Of a stretch of DNA of 64,000 nucleotides, positions 34,229-43,760 are shown in pieces; the stretch's first letter is position 1, and each line of letters begins with the position of its first letter. The stretch comes from Ornithobacterium rhinotracheale (lineage in GTDB: Bacteria > Bacteroidota > Bacteroidia > Flavobacteriales > Weeksellaceae). The notes beneath the pieces are model-generated. The model saw only the letters and a program-made list of their open reading frames with translations. It searched no databases and was not told the DNA's origin. The stretch is from NCBI RefSeq assembly GCF_004088395.1, contig NZ_CP035107.1, positions 1,999,001 to 2,063,000 on the forward strand. Reading direction: 5' to 3'. Both the position numbers and the translations under genes were made by a program.

Positions 34229-35074
34229 TTAATCACAGAAACATGCAGGGCGTCCAAAGGTATATGTCAAAGTAAACCCTGTAAATACATACCAATCGTT
34301 TTTGGCATCGCCTAATTGTCTTTTTTCTATAATTTCTTTGGTTTTTCTTTCTAAATCGGCGTTTAATTGCTCTTGCGTGAGCACGCCATTTGCATAGGTT
34401 AAGCCCTCTTCTCTAAAAGTTTCCACATCAGACTCTTCTACCCAAGCCAAATCTAAATTATCTACAAATGTAGGACGGAACCCTACCTCAAATCCTAAAA
34501 TCCAATTCCAGTCGAATTTCACTTTATACCCCACGCCAAATGGAACGCTCATACTCAATTGCTGTCCATTCTTTTTCTTTACAATCGTCTCATAGCCCTT
34601 TCTATTTGCTGGATTCTCAAAGTTTTGAAAGTAAATATCATATTTAGGTCTTGGGTGCAAAAAACCTGCTACTCCCGCAAAGATATAAGGCGATTGTGCT
34701 GAACGCTGCTCATAATTGATGGGAAAGAAATTGTATTCAAACACCGCTGATAGCTCAAGCAAGCTATTGGTGTAGCTGGCTCCTCGATAGCGACGATAAT
34801 TTTCTACCGCCAAGAGATCCGAATCCATAAAAGACGCATAAGTAAGCCCTAATCTTATGGATTGTTGTGGATTTAAATTCCTACGATAAAGCACACCAAA
34901 AGTAGCTGGAATTTTAAAACTCCCATTTACTTTTTTGGGCAATGGATTAATGTAATCTGTGCGACCAATATCTGAAATGGCATTGGTTCCTCCTAGAAAA
35001 ACTCCCACTTCATGTCTCTGCCCAAAGGCAATACTGGTTGAAATTAATAGGAATGCTATAACTATTTTTTTCAT
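34229..35074 (-). CDS. DUF6089-type outer-membrane barrel protein
   Basis: About 281 residues with a signal peptide (KKIVIAFLLISTSIAFGQ), and a barrel-like body (EVGVFLGGTNAISDIG, FGVLYRRNLNPQQSIRLGL, TFGVGYKVKF-like strands) ending YVFTGFTLTYTFGRPACFCD. A protein of this type sits directly upstream of uppS and bamA in many Flavobacteriia. Function unknown. I prefer the start at 35074 to the one at 35089, since it gives a standard signal peptide. Confidence 0.8.
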   Translation of the reverse strand: MKKIVIAFLLISTSIAFGQRHEVGVFLGGTNAISDIGRTDYINPLPKKVNGSFKIPATFGVLYRRNLNPQQSIRLGLTYASFMDSDLLAVENYRRYRGASYTNSLLELSAVFEYNFFPINYEQRSAQSPYIFAGVAGFLHPRPKYDIYFQNFENPANRKGYETIVKKKNGQQLSMSVPFGVGYKVKFDWNWILGFEVGFRPTFVDNLDLAWVEESDVETFREEGLTYANGVLTQEQLNADLERKTKEIIEKRQLGDAKNDWYVFTGFTLTYTFGRPACFCD

Positions 35075-35211
35075 AGAGTACAGATTCATTTATACTTATC
35101 TCATTCACTCTTAGACAAGCTTTCGAGATTACATTTATATTCTTTAACGCACAAATATAATGATTTATGCTTGCAAGTCACCCCTATTAACAAATTTTAT
35201 TAAACAAATGT

Positions 35212-36108
35212 TTAGGCATTGCGATTATCTACGCCCCAAAATAATTTTTGGCGTAAAGTTTCTAAGTAGCTATTATGTTTTAATTCTACTATTTTCACGA
35301 CAAAACTCGCACGCTTCACCATGATTTCTGTCGTAGTTTTAAGCGAAACCAATCGGGAATCTAAGGATAAAGAATAATGCGAAACACGACTTTTCACTTT
35401 TAGCTTTAAATGTTCTTTATCAGGAATCACAATTGGGCGTACATTCAAGTTGTGAGGTGCAATCGGCGTAATGACAAAATTGCTATTTTCGGGCGAAATT
35501 ATGGGACCATTGCAACTTAAAGAATAGCCTGTAGACCCCGTGGGCGTAGCAATGATTAAGCCATCTGCCCAAAAAGAATTTAGCAACTCGCCGTTAATAT
35601 AAGCGTCCACCGAAATCATACTCGTGGTTTCTTTTCGCATCACACTCAGCTCATTAAGTGCAAAAGGACACTCCAGCATACCATCATCTGAGCGATGCAC
35701 TTCCAAAAGCGATCGATCGCTGATGTTGTAATCACCAGCAAAAATAGCGTCTAGATGCGGGATTATCTCATTTTTATGAATACTTGCCAAGTAGCCCAGC
35801 CTACCCGTGTTCACGCCCACGATGGGCACCTGCGAATCGCGCACAAAGGTTACGGCAGAAAGGATGGTTCCATCGCCTCCGAAGGTGAAAAAATAATCCA
35901 AATCTTGCCACAATTCATCGTGGGTAGAAAATATTTCCACACCCTCCAAATCGATATTTCCAATGTTTTTTAAAACCTCGTAAAAATCTTTTTCTATTTG
36001 GAATAAAATCTCTTTTTCGCGTATTTTTTCTAAAAACACTGGAATCAAATCTCCCAAATAGGTGGTTGTGGTACGCTTGCCGTAAAGGGCTATTTTAAGA
36101 TTAGACAT
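35212..36108 (-). CDS. nadK: NAD kinase
   Basis: A 298-residue ATP-NAD kinase producing NADP. The GGDGT motif appears in FTFGGDGTILSAV near residue 70, NTGRLGYLA follows, and the C-terminal signature TPTGSTGYSLSCNGPI is complete. It overlaps the upstream CBS-domain gene by 8 bp, so they are translationally linked. Confidence 0.96.
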   Translation of the reverse strand: MSNLKIALYGKRTTTTYLGDLIPVFLEKIREKEILFQIEKDFYEVLKNIGNIDLEGVEIFSTHDELWQDLDYFFTFGGDGTILSAVTFVRDSQVPIVGVNTGRLGYLASIHKNEIIPHLDAIFAGDYNISDRSLLEVHRSDDGMLECPFALNELSVMRKETTSMISVDAYINGELLNSFWADGLIIATPTGSTGYSLSCNGPIISPENSNFVITPIAPHNLNVRPIVIPDKEHLKLKVKSRVSHYSLSLDSRLVSLKTTTEIMVKRASFVVKIVELKHNSYLETLRQKLFWGVDNRNA

Positions 36109-36760
36109 TCAAAAATCGGATTAATTGATTGTATCGTTCTCGCATCTCATCTGCGCGCTCGCTTGCGCCAGCCTCATAGCTCACCATATAGCCATATCGC
36201 TCATAGGCTGCCACTACCTCTGAGAGGCGTTCTGGCTTGATTTTAAGAGCTATTTCCACGCTTTCCTCTCCGAGGTGCGAGACAAAGGCGGCATATAGCT
36301 TTGCATTGTTTACCTCCGTAATTTGTGTAATTTCGCTTAGGCTAAAATCTTGTGTAGGCACGCGCAAATTAATCCAAATTCCCTCCTCGCTGAAAAGAGG
36401 CATTTCGCATAAAGCATTAAAAATATCCTCCTGCAAAATGTAGCCCACAAAGTGCCCATTCTCTGGCAAAACCACGGGAATATAATTTGCCTCATAGCTC
36501 TGGAAAGCCTTCACGGCCTCCATTAAATTCGCGTTTGGCGAGAGGTGAAAATTCTCCAAATCCATACGCAATTCCTGCACCTGCGTGGCTGGCGAAAGCT
36601 CCTCCACATCGGCCATACTCATATTGCCCTGCCACACACCCTGCGAGACTACTGCGCGGTGGCTCGGCGCTACATCTGTGGGCAAATCCAGTGCTTGCGC
36701 GAGGCTATCTTCTAGCGCCAATGGGGGCAAATGGTTTAAAATATAGGGGGCTATGGTCAT
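36101..36760 (-). CDS. CBS-domain protein
   Basis: A 219-residue protein with a pair of CBS-like regions: LALEDSLAQALDLP at the start and LMEAVKAFQSYEANYIPVVL…GYILQEDIFNALC around residues 80-130. An ACT-like C-terminal part (LRVPTQDFSLSEITQITEVN, VEIALKIKPERLSEVVAAY) follows. CBS pairs usually bind adenine nucleotides, so a regulatory link to NadK is plausible. I chose the start at 36760 (MTIAPYILNHLPPL), the normal N-terminus for this group; an upstream Met at 36820 would add 20 unrelated residues. Confidence 0.82.
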   Translation of the reverse strand: MTIAPYILNHLPPLALEDSLAQALDLPTDVAPSHRAVVSQGVWQGNMSMADVEELSPATQVQELRMDLENFHLSPNANLMEAVKAFQSYEANYIPVVLPENGHFVGYILQEDIFNALCEMPLFSEEGIWINLRVPTQDFSLSEITQITEVNNAKLYAAFVSHLGEESVEIALKIKPERLSEVVAAYERYGYMVSYEAGASERADEMRERYNQLIRFLNV

Positions 36761-36832
36761 ATAACTAAATCTCTCTTCTAAGTTGGTGGCTAAATTACTA
36801 CTTTTTGCCTCATCAAACAAAAATCCGATGTA

Positions 36833-37192
36833 TTAAGGATTTTCTAAATCAAGGATTTTTCTAATTTTCAAAGGCAATTTGCCTCGCACCAAGCCATAAG
36901 ACTGCGCTACCCAATGCGCCAAGTCCTGCGCCATAGCCTCCTCAAAATGCACACTCACCCAATGCCGCTTATTCATATGGTAGGCTGGCACCACGGCCGC
37001 ATACTCCTCCTGCAAACGCAAAACCTCGCTCGGCGCGGCCTTTAAATTTATTATCCTTTTACTCGGGAGCAAGCTCAGGAGCGCAAACATTTTACCCCCA
37101 ACTTTAAAGACTAAAAAGCCATCGCCAAAAGGCATCGACTCCTCTGCAAAAGGCATACGCAGGCAAAGCTCCCGCACTTCTTCTATATTCAT
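36833..37192 (-). CDS. MmcQ/YjbR-family protein
   Basis: A 119-residue protein of the MmcQ/YjbR (DUF419) family: EEVRELCLRMPFAEESMPFG at the start, FLVFKVGGKMFALLSL, NLKAAPSEVLRLQEEY, and the terminal HWVSVHFEEAMAQDLAHWVAQSY-type helix. These are small double-wing proteins with unclear biochemical function, possibly DNA-binding. Standalone gene with a 72-bp gap to the CBS gene. Confidence 0.85.
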   Translation of the reverse strand: MNIEEVRELCLRMPFAEESMPFGDGFLVFKVGGKMFALLSLLPSKRIINLKAAPSEVLRLQEEYAAVVPAYHMNKRHWVSVHFEEAMAQDLAHWVAQSYGLVRGKLPLKIRKILDLENP

Positions 37193-37444
37193 AGCTTGAT
37201 GATTTTACCCACAAATGTAATTAAATATTTTAAATGCCTTGCCCCTTAGCTTTATATCAATTAGGCTTAATCTCTCCGCAAGCATATCGGACGCCTCCGC
37301 AAGCATTTCCTTTAATTTAGAGAATAATTCCTTTATTTTTTCAAGTTGCCTTCCTTTATAACGAAAAAAAACACAATATATTAGCCCTCTCCGCAGGGAT
37401 TTAATTATAAATGCTTTATCTTTGCTGAAAGAAATTCAAGACAA
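37193..37444 (+). promoter_or_regulatory. Divergent intergenic region with purH -7 element
   Basis: A 252-bp gap. TATCTTTG at 37417-37424 fits the Bacteroidota -7 box, 20 bp before the purH start; the -33 box is unclear. CTCCGCAAGCAT occurs twice about 22 bp apart near 37271-37305. No other gene seen. Confidence 0.5.
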
Positions 37445-38956
37445 ATGCAAAAAACAGCTCTCCTAAGTGTATCAAACAAAGCAGGCATCACGGCCTTTGC
37501 ACAGTTTTTAGAAAGCCAAAACTACCAAATCCTCTCTACGGGTGGCACCTACAAGCACCTAAAAGAGGCAGGAATTGAGGTGAAGGAAGTCGCTCAAATC
37601 ACGGAGTTTCCCGAAATCCTGAACGGACGCGTAAAAACACTTCACCCGCATATTCACGGCGGAATCTTGGCGCGCAGAAACGACCCGAAGCATATGCAAA
37701 CCCTCACCGAAATGGGCATTAGCCCCATTGATATTGTGGTGGTGAATCTTTACCCCTTCTTTGAGAATGCCGATAAGGATTTAACGATGGAGGAGCTTGT
37801 GGAATTCATCGACATCGGTGGGCCTACGATGCTCCGCGCGGCCGCGAAATCATTCTTTGATGTTACTGTAATCACCGATGTGAGCGACTATGCCTTAGTC
37901 CAAAAAGAAATAGAGGCGCACGGCGAAACGAGCTTAGAGACGCGGAAAAACTTGGCCGGCAAGGTTTTCAACCTCACCTCGGCTTATGATGCAGCCATCG
38001 CTCAAAAATTATTGAACGACCCCTTTCCGCCCTATTACAGCATTTCTTACCAAAAAGAGTTTGACCTCCGCTACGGCGAAAATCCGCACCAAGCGGCGGC
38101 TTACTATACCTCTACTTTTGCCAGTGGCGCACTTAAAAACTTTACCCAGCACCAAGGGAAGGAACTTTCGTTTAACAACATCCGTGATTTGGATTTGGCG
38201 TGGAAAATAGTCTGCGAGTTTGATCAAACGGCTTGTTGTGCGGTGAAACATAGCACGCCGTGCGGGGTGGCGCTTGATGATGATATACTCCAAGCCTATC
38301 AAAAGGCGCACGACTGCGACCCTATTTCGATTTTCGGCGGAATTGTAACTTTTAATAAAAAAGTAACCAAGGCCGTGGCAGAGAAATGCAACGAGATTTT
38401 CCTTGAAATTATAGCCGCGCCAAGCTTTGAGGCGGAAGCCTTAGAGGTCTTTGCTAAAAAGAAAAACTTGCGCGTGATTGAAATTAAAAACCCTCTGAAC
38501 GATAAAATGCAACTCGTGCAAGTGGACGGCGGATTGCTCGTGCAGGAAATTGATAAAGCATTTAGCCAGGATTTCAAAGTCGTAACCCATCAACAGCCCA
38601 CCGAGAGACAGCTCTCCGATTTGGAATTCGCCCTAAAAGTCGTGAAGCACGTGAAGAGCAACGCCATTGTAGTGGCTACCGATGGGCAAGCCCTCGGCGT
38701 GGGAACTGGCGAGACCAACCGCATTTGGGCAGCGCAGCAAGCCATTCAGCGTGCAAAGGAGAAAACTCAGGAGAATTTAGTACTTGCCTCCGATGCCTTT
38801 TTCCCATTCAGAGATGTGGTGGACTACGCCGCACAGCAAGGCATCACCGCCTTAATTCACCCTGGGGGAAGCCTGCGAGACCAAGAGAGTATCGATGCGG
38901 CAAATGAGCATAACCTCCCTATGATTATCAGCGGAATGAGACATTTCTTACATTAA
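37445..38956 (+). CDS. purH: Bifunctional AICAR formyltransferase / IMP cyclohydrolase
   Basis: A 503-residue PurH catalysing the last two steps to IMP. The N-terminal cyclohydrolase domain has ALLSVSNKAGITAFAQFL, ILSTGGTYKHL and NGRVKTLHPHIHGGIL. The formyltransferase domain has DLRYGENPHQAAAYY, CCAVKHSTPCGVA (KHxNPCG-type) and the C-terminal SDAFFPFRDVVDYA and ALIHPGGSLRDQESIDAAN. Length is normal. purD follows 28 bp downstream in the same direction. Confidence 0.97.
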   Translation: MQKTALLSVSNKAGITAFAQFLESQNYQILSTGGTYKHLKEAGIEVKEVAQITEFPEILNGRVKTLHPHIHGGILARRNDPKHMQTLTEMGISPIDIVVVNLYPFFENADKDLTMEELVEFIDIGGPTMLRAAAKSFFDVTVITDVSDYALVQKEIEAHGETSLETRKNLAGKVFNLTSAYDAAIAQKLLNDPFPPYYSISYQKEFDLRYGENPHQAAAYYTSTFASGALKNFTQHQGKELSFNNIRDLDLAWKIVCEFDQTACCAVKHSTPCGVALDDDILQAYQKAHDCDPISIFGGIVTFNKKVTKAVAEKCNEIFLEIIAAPSFEAEALEVFAKKKNLRVIEIKNPLNDKMQLVQVDGGLLVQEIDKAFSQDFKVVTHQQPTERQLSDLEFALKVVKHVKSNAIVVATDGQALGVGTGETNRIWAAQQAIQRAKEKTQENLVLASDAFFPFRDVVDYAAQQGITALIHPGGSLRDQESIDAANEHNLPMIISGMRHFLH

Positions 38957-38984
38957 AAATAAAAACATCACAAAAAAACACCAT

Positions 38985-40241
38985 ATGAACGCAAATACTT
39001 ATAACAAAATACTCATCGTAGGAAACGGCGCAAGAGAACACGCCATCGGGTGGAAAATTAAGCAAGACCGCCCTTCTTGCGATCTTTTCTTTGCCCCAGG
39101 GAACGCAGGCACGGCGCAAATCGGAGAAAATATAGCGGCGGAATCTAATCATGATTTAATGCTTTTTGCCCAAAAAAATGAGATTGATTTAACCATCGTG
39201 GGGCCCGAAGCTGAATTGGTGGAAGGCATCGTGGATTTATTTGAAGCCAATCAACTAAGAATATTTGGCCCAGATAAAAGAGCTGCCAAATTGGAAGGTA
39301 GCAAGGCCTTTGCCAAAAACTTTATGGAGAAATATGGCGTGCGCACTGCCTTTGCCAAGAGCTTTAACAACTTTGTAGATGCGCGGGATTATGTAAAAAG
39401 CCTCACCCAGTTTCCTCTCGTAATCAAAGCCAGCGGACTGGCTGCGGGGAAGGGCGTAATCATCGTACACAACAATTTTGAGGCCGAAGAAACTTTGCGC
39501 AAAATCATGGAAGACAAAACCTTTGGCGATGCTGGCAACGAGGTAGTCATCGAGGAATTCCTGCAAGGCGTAGAGGTCTCCGTGCTCTCTATCTTTAATC
39601 ACAAAGAAATTAAAACCTTTCTCCCCGTAAAAGACCACAAAAAAATCGGCGTAGGCGAAACAGGACTCAACACGGGCGGAATGGGCGTGATAGCCCCCAA
39701 CCCGTACTTTACCCAAGAGCATATGAAAGATTTCGAGAAAAACATCTTACTCCCTACGCAAAAAGGGCTTTTGGCTGAAAAAATGCACTTCGCTGGCATC
39801 ATCTTCTTTGGGCTAATGATTACCGAGCGCGGCATCTACCTGCTAGAATACAATATGCGTTTTGGCGACCCAGAAACCGAAGCACTTTTACCTTTAATGG
39901 AAAACGATTTGGTGGAAGTAATCGATGCGGCATTGCACCAGCAAGAAATTGAGCTTAAATGGAAAAATCAACACGCCTGCTGCGTGGTGATGGCTAGTGG
40001 CGGCTACCCAGGGAACTATGAAACAGGCTTTGAAATCCACGGGCTTAGCAAAGTAGACATTCCCGTATTTATTGCAGGGGCCAGAGAAGAAGGCGGAAAA
40101 ATCTATACCTCTGGCGGGCGCGTACTCAATGTGGTGGGAACGGGCAATACGCTAGAAGAGGCTAGAAAAGTGGCTTACGACAATATCCATAAAATCAATT
40201 TTGATTACGAATACTATCGCAACGATATTGGGGAGATTTAA
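38985..40241 (+). CDS. purD: Phosphoribosylamine-glycine ligase (GAR synthetase)
   Basis: A 418-residue ATP-grasp ligase, second step of purine synthesis. N-terminal NKILIVGNGAREHAIGWKI, then VGPEAELVEGIVD, the ATP-grasp region FPLVIKASGLAAGKGVI, and LEYNMRFGDPETEALLPLM are diagnostic. It forms a purH-purD unit closed by the hairpin just downstream. Confidence 0.97.
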   Translation: MNANTYNKILIVGNGAREHAIGWKIKQDRPSCDLFFAPGNAGTAQIGENIAAESNHDLMLFAQKNEIDLTIVGPEAELVEGIVDLFEANQLRIFGPDKRAAKLEGSKAFAKNFMEKYGVRTAFAKSFNNFVDARDYVKSLTQFPLVIKASGLAAGKGVIIVHNNFEAEETLRKIMEDKTFGDAGNEVVIEEFLQGVEVSVLSIFNHKEIKTFLPVKDHKKIGVGETGLNTGGMGVIAPNPYFTQEHMKDFEKNILLPTQKGLLAEKMHFAGIIFFGLMITERGIYLLEYNMRFGDPETEALLPLMENDLVEVIDAALHQQEIELKWKNQHACCVVMASGGYPGNYETGFEIHGLSKVDIPVFIAGAREEGGKIYTSGGRVLNVVGTGNTLEEARKVAYDNIHKINFDYEYYRNDIGEI

Positions 40242-40270
40242 GCCCACGATTTTAGATAAATCATAATTCA

Positions 40271-40308
40271 AAAAACGCTTTTGTTATTTTTATAAACAAA
40301 GGCGTTTT
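40271..40308 (+). terminator. Terminator of purH-purD
   Basis: AAAACGC-TTTTGTT pairs with AACAAAGGCGTTTT around an AT-rich loop, followed by a T-run; about 30 bp past the purD stop. Confidence 0.75.
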
Positions 40309-40310
40309 TC

Positions 40311-40318
40311 TATTTTTG
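40311..40318 (+). promoter_or_regulatory. Probable -7 element of mtgA
   Basis: TATTTTTG (TANNTTTG), 20 bp before the mtgA start and immediately after the purD terminator; no TTTG at standard spacing. Confidence 0.4.
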
Positions 40319-40338
40319 CGCTCTCACAAGTCCATTTT

Positions 40339-41001
40339 ATGAAAAAGATATTTAAATTCCTAATTTTCTTGTTGCTTCTCCCTTGGGTTTATGCCCTGAT
40401 TTTAATTTTTGTAAATCCACCGATTACCATTACGCAAATCAGCAATCTCTCGGAGGGCTTTTCAAGAAATCAGCTCTCGTACAACGAAATTCCCACCAGT
40501 GCCAAATGGTCTGTAATCGCGGCAGAAGACCAAAAATTTGCTAAACACCGTGGTTTTGATTGGGACGAGATTAAAACTGCCTACGAAAAAAATCAAGCGG
40601 GCAAAAAACTCCGTGGCGGAAGCACCCTCTCGCAACAAACGGCTAAAAATGTATTCCTATGGCAAGGGCGCACTTGGCTCCGCAAAGGGCTCGAAACCTA
40701 CTGCACCTTTATCATCGAAACTTTATGGAGCAAGCAACGCATTCTGGAAATATACCTCAACAATGCCGAGATGGGCAAGGGCGTGTACGGCATCGAGGCT
40801 GCGGCAAAATATTACTATGGGAAGTCTGCTGCACAACTCTCGCCCGAGGAAACGGCACGCATCATTGCCTGCCTGCCCAATCCCAAAAAATACAATGTAA
40901 ATCCGCCAAGCGCCTATATTAGCAAGCGTGCTAAGTGGATTCTGCGCCAAATGCGGAACCTTAAATATGATTCCGCGCTCGGCAATATCATCAATGAATA
41001 A
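40339..41001 (+). CDS. mtgA: Monofunctional peptidoglycan glycosyltransferase
   Basis: A 220-residue GT51 enzyme that polymerises lipid II into glycan strands. One N-terminal membrane helix (FKFLIFLLLLPWVYALILIF), then the GT51 motifs AAEDQKFAKHRGFDWDEI (catalytic Glu), RGGSTLSQQTAKNVFLW, RKGLETYCTFIIE, and RILEIYLNNAEMGKGVYGIE. No transpeptidase domain, so it is monofunctional. Single-gene unit. Confidence 0.94.
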   Translation: MKKIFKFLIFLLLLPWVYALILIFVNPPITITQISNLSEGFSRNQLSYNEIPTSAKWSVIAAEDQKFAKHRGFDWDEIKTAYEKNQAGKKLRGGSTLSQQTAKNVFLWQGRTWLRKGLETYCTFIIETLWSKQRILEIYLNNAEMGKGVYGIEAAAKYYYGKSAAQLSPEETARIIACLPNPKKYNVNPPSAYISKRAKWILRQMRNLKYDSALGNIINE

Positions 41002-41003
41002 AA

Positions 41004-41035
41004 AAATCCATTCTTTCTGCGGAGAGAATGGATTT
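41004..41035. terminator. Bidirectional terminator between mtgA and pyrEF
   Basis: An AAATCCATTCT / AGAATGGATTT stem with a 10-base loop and A/T runs on both sides, between two converging genes. Confidence 0.88.
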
Positions 41036-41064
41036 TTTAATTTATAAAAGTTTTCTTTAATTCT

Positions 41065-42414
41065 TTATTTTAAGCTCGCTTCATACGCTGCCCAGCCTTG
41101 TTGCCTGTACTCTTCCGCTACTTTTTCAGGCTCGGTGGATTTATAAATGCCACGCCCTACAATCATAAAATCGGTGTGATAATCGCGGAATACTTTCTCT
41201 GGTGTGTTGTATTGCTGGCCTTTATTATCTCCTTTCACGCTTAAATTCACGCCTGGGGTGAGCAATAATAAATCATTTGGCACTTGGCGCTGCGCCACAA
41301 CGGCAAAGACTTGTGCTGATTTCTGCGAAACATTTAAGGCCTTGGAGATATAGTAATTATCCGTTAAAGTGCCTGCGGAAGACATCTCCACAATGGCTGC
41401 CACACCCGTTGTTCCAAAGACTTCTAAACTCTTCTCTCCCGCGATGACATGTGCCGTTACCATATCCGCCCAATCGGCAATGCGGTAAATGCCTTGTCTG
41501 AATTGCAAATCTTGCGTATTACCAATGTCGGCAAATTTTCTATCTTCAAAGATGATAAAATCTTTTTCGCGGGCTATTTTTTTGATTTCCGCTATAAATT
41601 CACGGCTAAAATCGGTGATGATATCGGTGTGGAGTTTTAAAGCCACGATTTTATCCCCGATTTTTTCAGCTAAACTAAGGAGCTCCTCGGTTGTTGTAAC
41701 ATCGGCAGAGGCAATCAAATTTGATTTTTTCCTAAGTGCTATATCAATTAACTTTTTCCCCACTGGGTGATTGATTTCTTTGTCCTCGTAGCGCACGCGT
41801 TTTTTGACAGGTGCCTCGGGCGGATTGTTTAAAAATTCTTTAATGCTTGCCACTTGCTCGGCGCTTAGGCGGTGATATTTATGCAAAATATCTATCACCT
41901 CATTGATGGTAAAGAGCGTCTGCACGCGGTAGCCTTTTTCGGCCAAAAGTTCCTTGCCTCCCTGTTCGCGGTCTAGCACCACCACGATATCAGTAACTTT
42001 TAAGCCTTCTTTTTCCACCTCCTCAATGGTCTCAATCAGGCTTTTGCCACTGGTAATTACATCTTCTACCAAGAGGCAATTTTGCCCTTGATTAAACACC
42101 CCTTCAAGCATACGCTTTGTTCCGTAGCCTTTATTTTCTTTTCTTTTAATAATGAGCGGAATGCCACTTTCTAGGCTCATCGTGGTAGCCATAGGCAGCG
42201 CAGCATACGGCACGCCGCAGATGAGTTCCAGAGAGCGGTCGTCCACCAATTGCAAAAGATTATTAGACAATGTTTTTAGCAGTTGAGGGCTTGATGCCAG
42301 CGGGCGCAAATCTACATAAAAGGGCGACTCTATTCCGCTTTTTAGTGTAAAACTCCCGAATTTAATGATGCCTAATTCGTAGGCTCTGAGTAGAAAATCC
42401 TCTTTTGTGTTCAT
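41065..42414 (-). CDS. Fused orotate phosphoribosyltransferase / OMP decarboxylase (UMP synthase-like)
   Basis: A 449-residue two-domain protein performing the last two steps of UMP synthesis. Residues ~1-195 are OPRT, with the PRPP-binding motif CLLVEDVITSGKS near residue 112. A linker leads to a decarboxylase from about 215 to the end, with KLHTDIITDF, IIFEDRKFADIGNT (catalytic Asp-Lys-Asp array), TPGVNLSVKGDNKGQQYN and DFMIVGRGI. These motifs resemble the eukaryotic-type decarboxylase of animal UMP synthase, and the domain order (OPRT first) is also the same. Most bacteria have separate pyrE and pyrF. Confidence 0.93.
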   Translation of the reverse strand: MNTKEDFLLRAYELGIIKFGSFTLKSGIESPFYVDLRPLASSPQLLKTLSNNLLQLVDDRSLELICGVPYAALPMATTMSLESGIPLIIKRKENKGYGTKRMLEGVFNQGQNCLLVEDVITSGKSLIETIEEVEKEGLKVTDIVVVLDREQGGKELLAEKGYRVQTLFTINEVIDILHKYHRLSAEQVASIKEFLNNPPEAPVKKRVRYEDKEINHPVGKKLIDIALRKKSNLIASADVTTTEELLSLAEKIGDKIVALKLHTDIITDFSREFIAEIKKIAREKDFIIFEDRKFADIGNTQDLQFRQGIYRIADWADMVTAHVIAGEKSLEVFGTTGVAAIVEMSSAGTLTDNYYISKALNVSQKSAQVFAVVAQRQVPNDLLLLTPGVNLSVKGDNKGQQYNTPEKVFRDYHTDFMIVGRGIYKSTEPEKVAEEYRQQGWAAYEASLK

Positions 42415-42454
42415 AGTGAAATTTTGCCTCGTTTTTTATAGTATTTGATTTGAG

Positions 42455-42462
42455 CAAAGTTA
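42455..42462 (-). promoter_or_regulatory. Probable -7 element for the pyrE-pyrF fusion gene
   Basis: The complement reads TAACTTTG (TANNTTTG), 40 bp before the start, in the 92-bp gap shared with the divergent pyrD. -33 box not clear. Confidence 0.4.
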
Positions 42463-42506
42463 AAGGATTTTGTAATTTTACACCCGATTTTTAAAAGTAA
42501 TTTTTA

Positions 42507-43433
42507 ATGGATTTATCGACACACTTTGCACAACATCAATTCGCCAACTGCCTGATGAACGCCTCGGGCGCCAAATGTATGGAGCGCCACGAGCTGGAAG
42601 CCTTGCTACAATCCCCCGCAGGCGCAATGGTAACCAAGAGCGCCACGCCCGCGCCTCGCGCGGGCAACCCAAGCCCCCGCTATGTGGATTTGGCGCTAGG
42701 CAGCATTAACTCTATGGGGCTGCCGAATAATGGCTTAGATTTTTACCTAAATTTTAGCCTTGAAAATGGAAAAACTAAACCTATTTTCCTCTCGCTGGCA
42801 GGGCTCTCGCTGGAAGATAACCTCGCAATGCTACAAAGCCTGCAACAGAGCGCGGGCGACTTTATTGTGGAGCTAAACCTCTCCTGCCCCAATATCCCTG
42901 GCAAGCCACAAACGGGCTACGATTTTGAGCGCACGCAGGAGGTGCTCGAAAAGGTTTTTGCCTTCTATACTAAACCGCTTGGTGTGAAACTTCCGCCCTA
43001 TTTCGATATGGTGCATTTTGAGCAAATGGCCGAAATTTTAAACCAATTTCCGCTACACTTTGTAACTTGCATCAATAGCATTGGCAATGGCCTCTTTATA
43101 GATACCGAGAGCGAGAGCGTGGTAATTAAGCCCAAAGAGGGCTTTGGCGGGCTAGGAGGCGCCTATGTGAAGCCCACTGCGCTTGCCAATGTGCGCAAGT
43201 TTTACCAATTGCTAAAACCTGAAATCGCGGTGATTGGCTGTGGAGGGGTGGAATCTGGCAAAGATGTCTTTGAGCATATTTTGTGCGGAGCGGCAATGGT
43301 GCAAGTAGGCACACAGCTGATGAAGGAAGGCACGCCCGTTTTTGCCCGACTGCTGCAAGAGCTGCAAAGCATTATGCAGGCCAAGGGCTACCATAGCCTT
43401 GCCGATTTTAGAGGAAAATTAAAATCGCTATAA
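42507..43433 (+). CDS. pyrD: Dihydroorotate dehydrogenase, class 1A type
   Basis: A 308-residue soluble FMN enzyme oxidising dihydroorotate to orotate, the substrate of the neighbouring PyrE-PyrF fusion. [33 protein letters not shown] and the active-site cysteine motif [14 protein letters not shown] are the class 1A pattern (fumarate as acceptor in characterised members). The C-terminal [19 protein letters not shown] binds FMN phosphate. It lacks the N-terminal membrane helices of class 2. It is divergent from the fusion gene across 92 bp. Confidence 0.92.
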   Translation: MDLSTHFAQHQFANCLMNASGAKCMERHELEALLQSPAGAMVTKSATPAPRAGNPSPRYVDLALGSINSMGLPNNGLDFYLNFSLENGKTKPIFLSLAGLSLEDNLAMLQSLQQSAGDFIVELNLSCPNIPGKPQTGYDFERTQEVLEKVFAFYTKPLGVKLPPYFDMVHFEQMAEILNQFPLHFVTCINSIGNGLFIDTESESVVIKPKEGFGGLGGAYVKPTALANVRKFYQLLKPEIAVIGCGGVESGKDVFEHILCGAAMVQVGTQLMKEGTPVFARLLQELQSIMQAKGYHSLADFRGKLKSL

Positions 43434-43436
43434 AAC

Positions 43437-43471
43437 AAAAATGGGAGTAGCTTTTGCTAGCTCCCATTTTT
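43437..43471 (+). terminator. Terminator after pyrD
   Basis: AAAAATGGGAG…CTCCCATTTTT stem with inner TAGC/GCTA pairing and a T-run, starting 4 bp past the pyrD stop. Confidence 0.85.
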
Positions 43472-43579
43472 CATTAACCACCATGAAAACAATTATTTAT
43501 TAAATATGAAGATTCTTTTTTTTTATTTCCGCCCACGAATTTAGACATTCTATGGCATTTTTGATGTGCCTCGGGCTAT

Positions 43580-43605
43580 GACTTTTATCAATAATGATAA
43601 AAGTC
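43580..43605. repeat. Perfect palindrome, first copy of a TTTTATCAATA motif
   Basis: GACTTTTATCA (43580-43590), four-base loop, and exact complement at 43595-43605, followed by a run of eight T. It could be a rightward terminator or a protein-binding site. It sits in a 370-bp region (43434-43803) without a convincing gene. Confidence 0.7.
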
Positions 43606-43760
43606 TGTTTTTTTAAGCCTTGTACCATTTTTTTACTAAAAAAAAGCCCCCCGACACGCGGAGGACTCTGCTAAAAAATAAAAAAGCTGATTTTTCTTTT
43701 CATAATAAAGCCTTTCTATTATAAAGCATTTTAAAGTATTTTCAAATAGTGGACTTAAAT

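Noticed and set aside
43506-43580. 24-codon frame starting MKILFFISAHEFRH
   Set aside because: Too short, no downstream support, and it runs into the palindrome; nothing besides an ATG suggests a gene.
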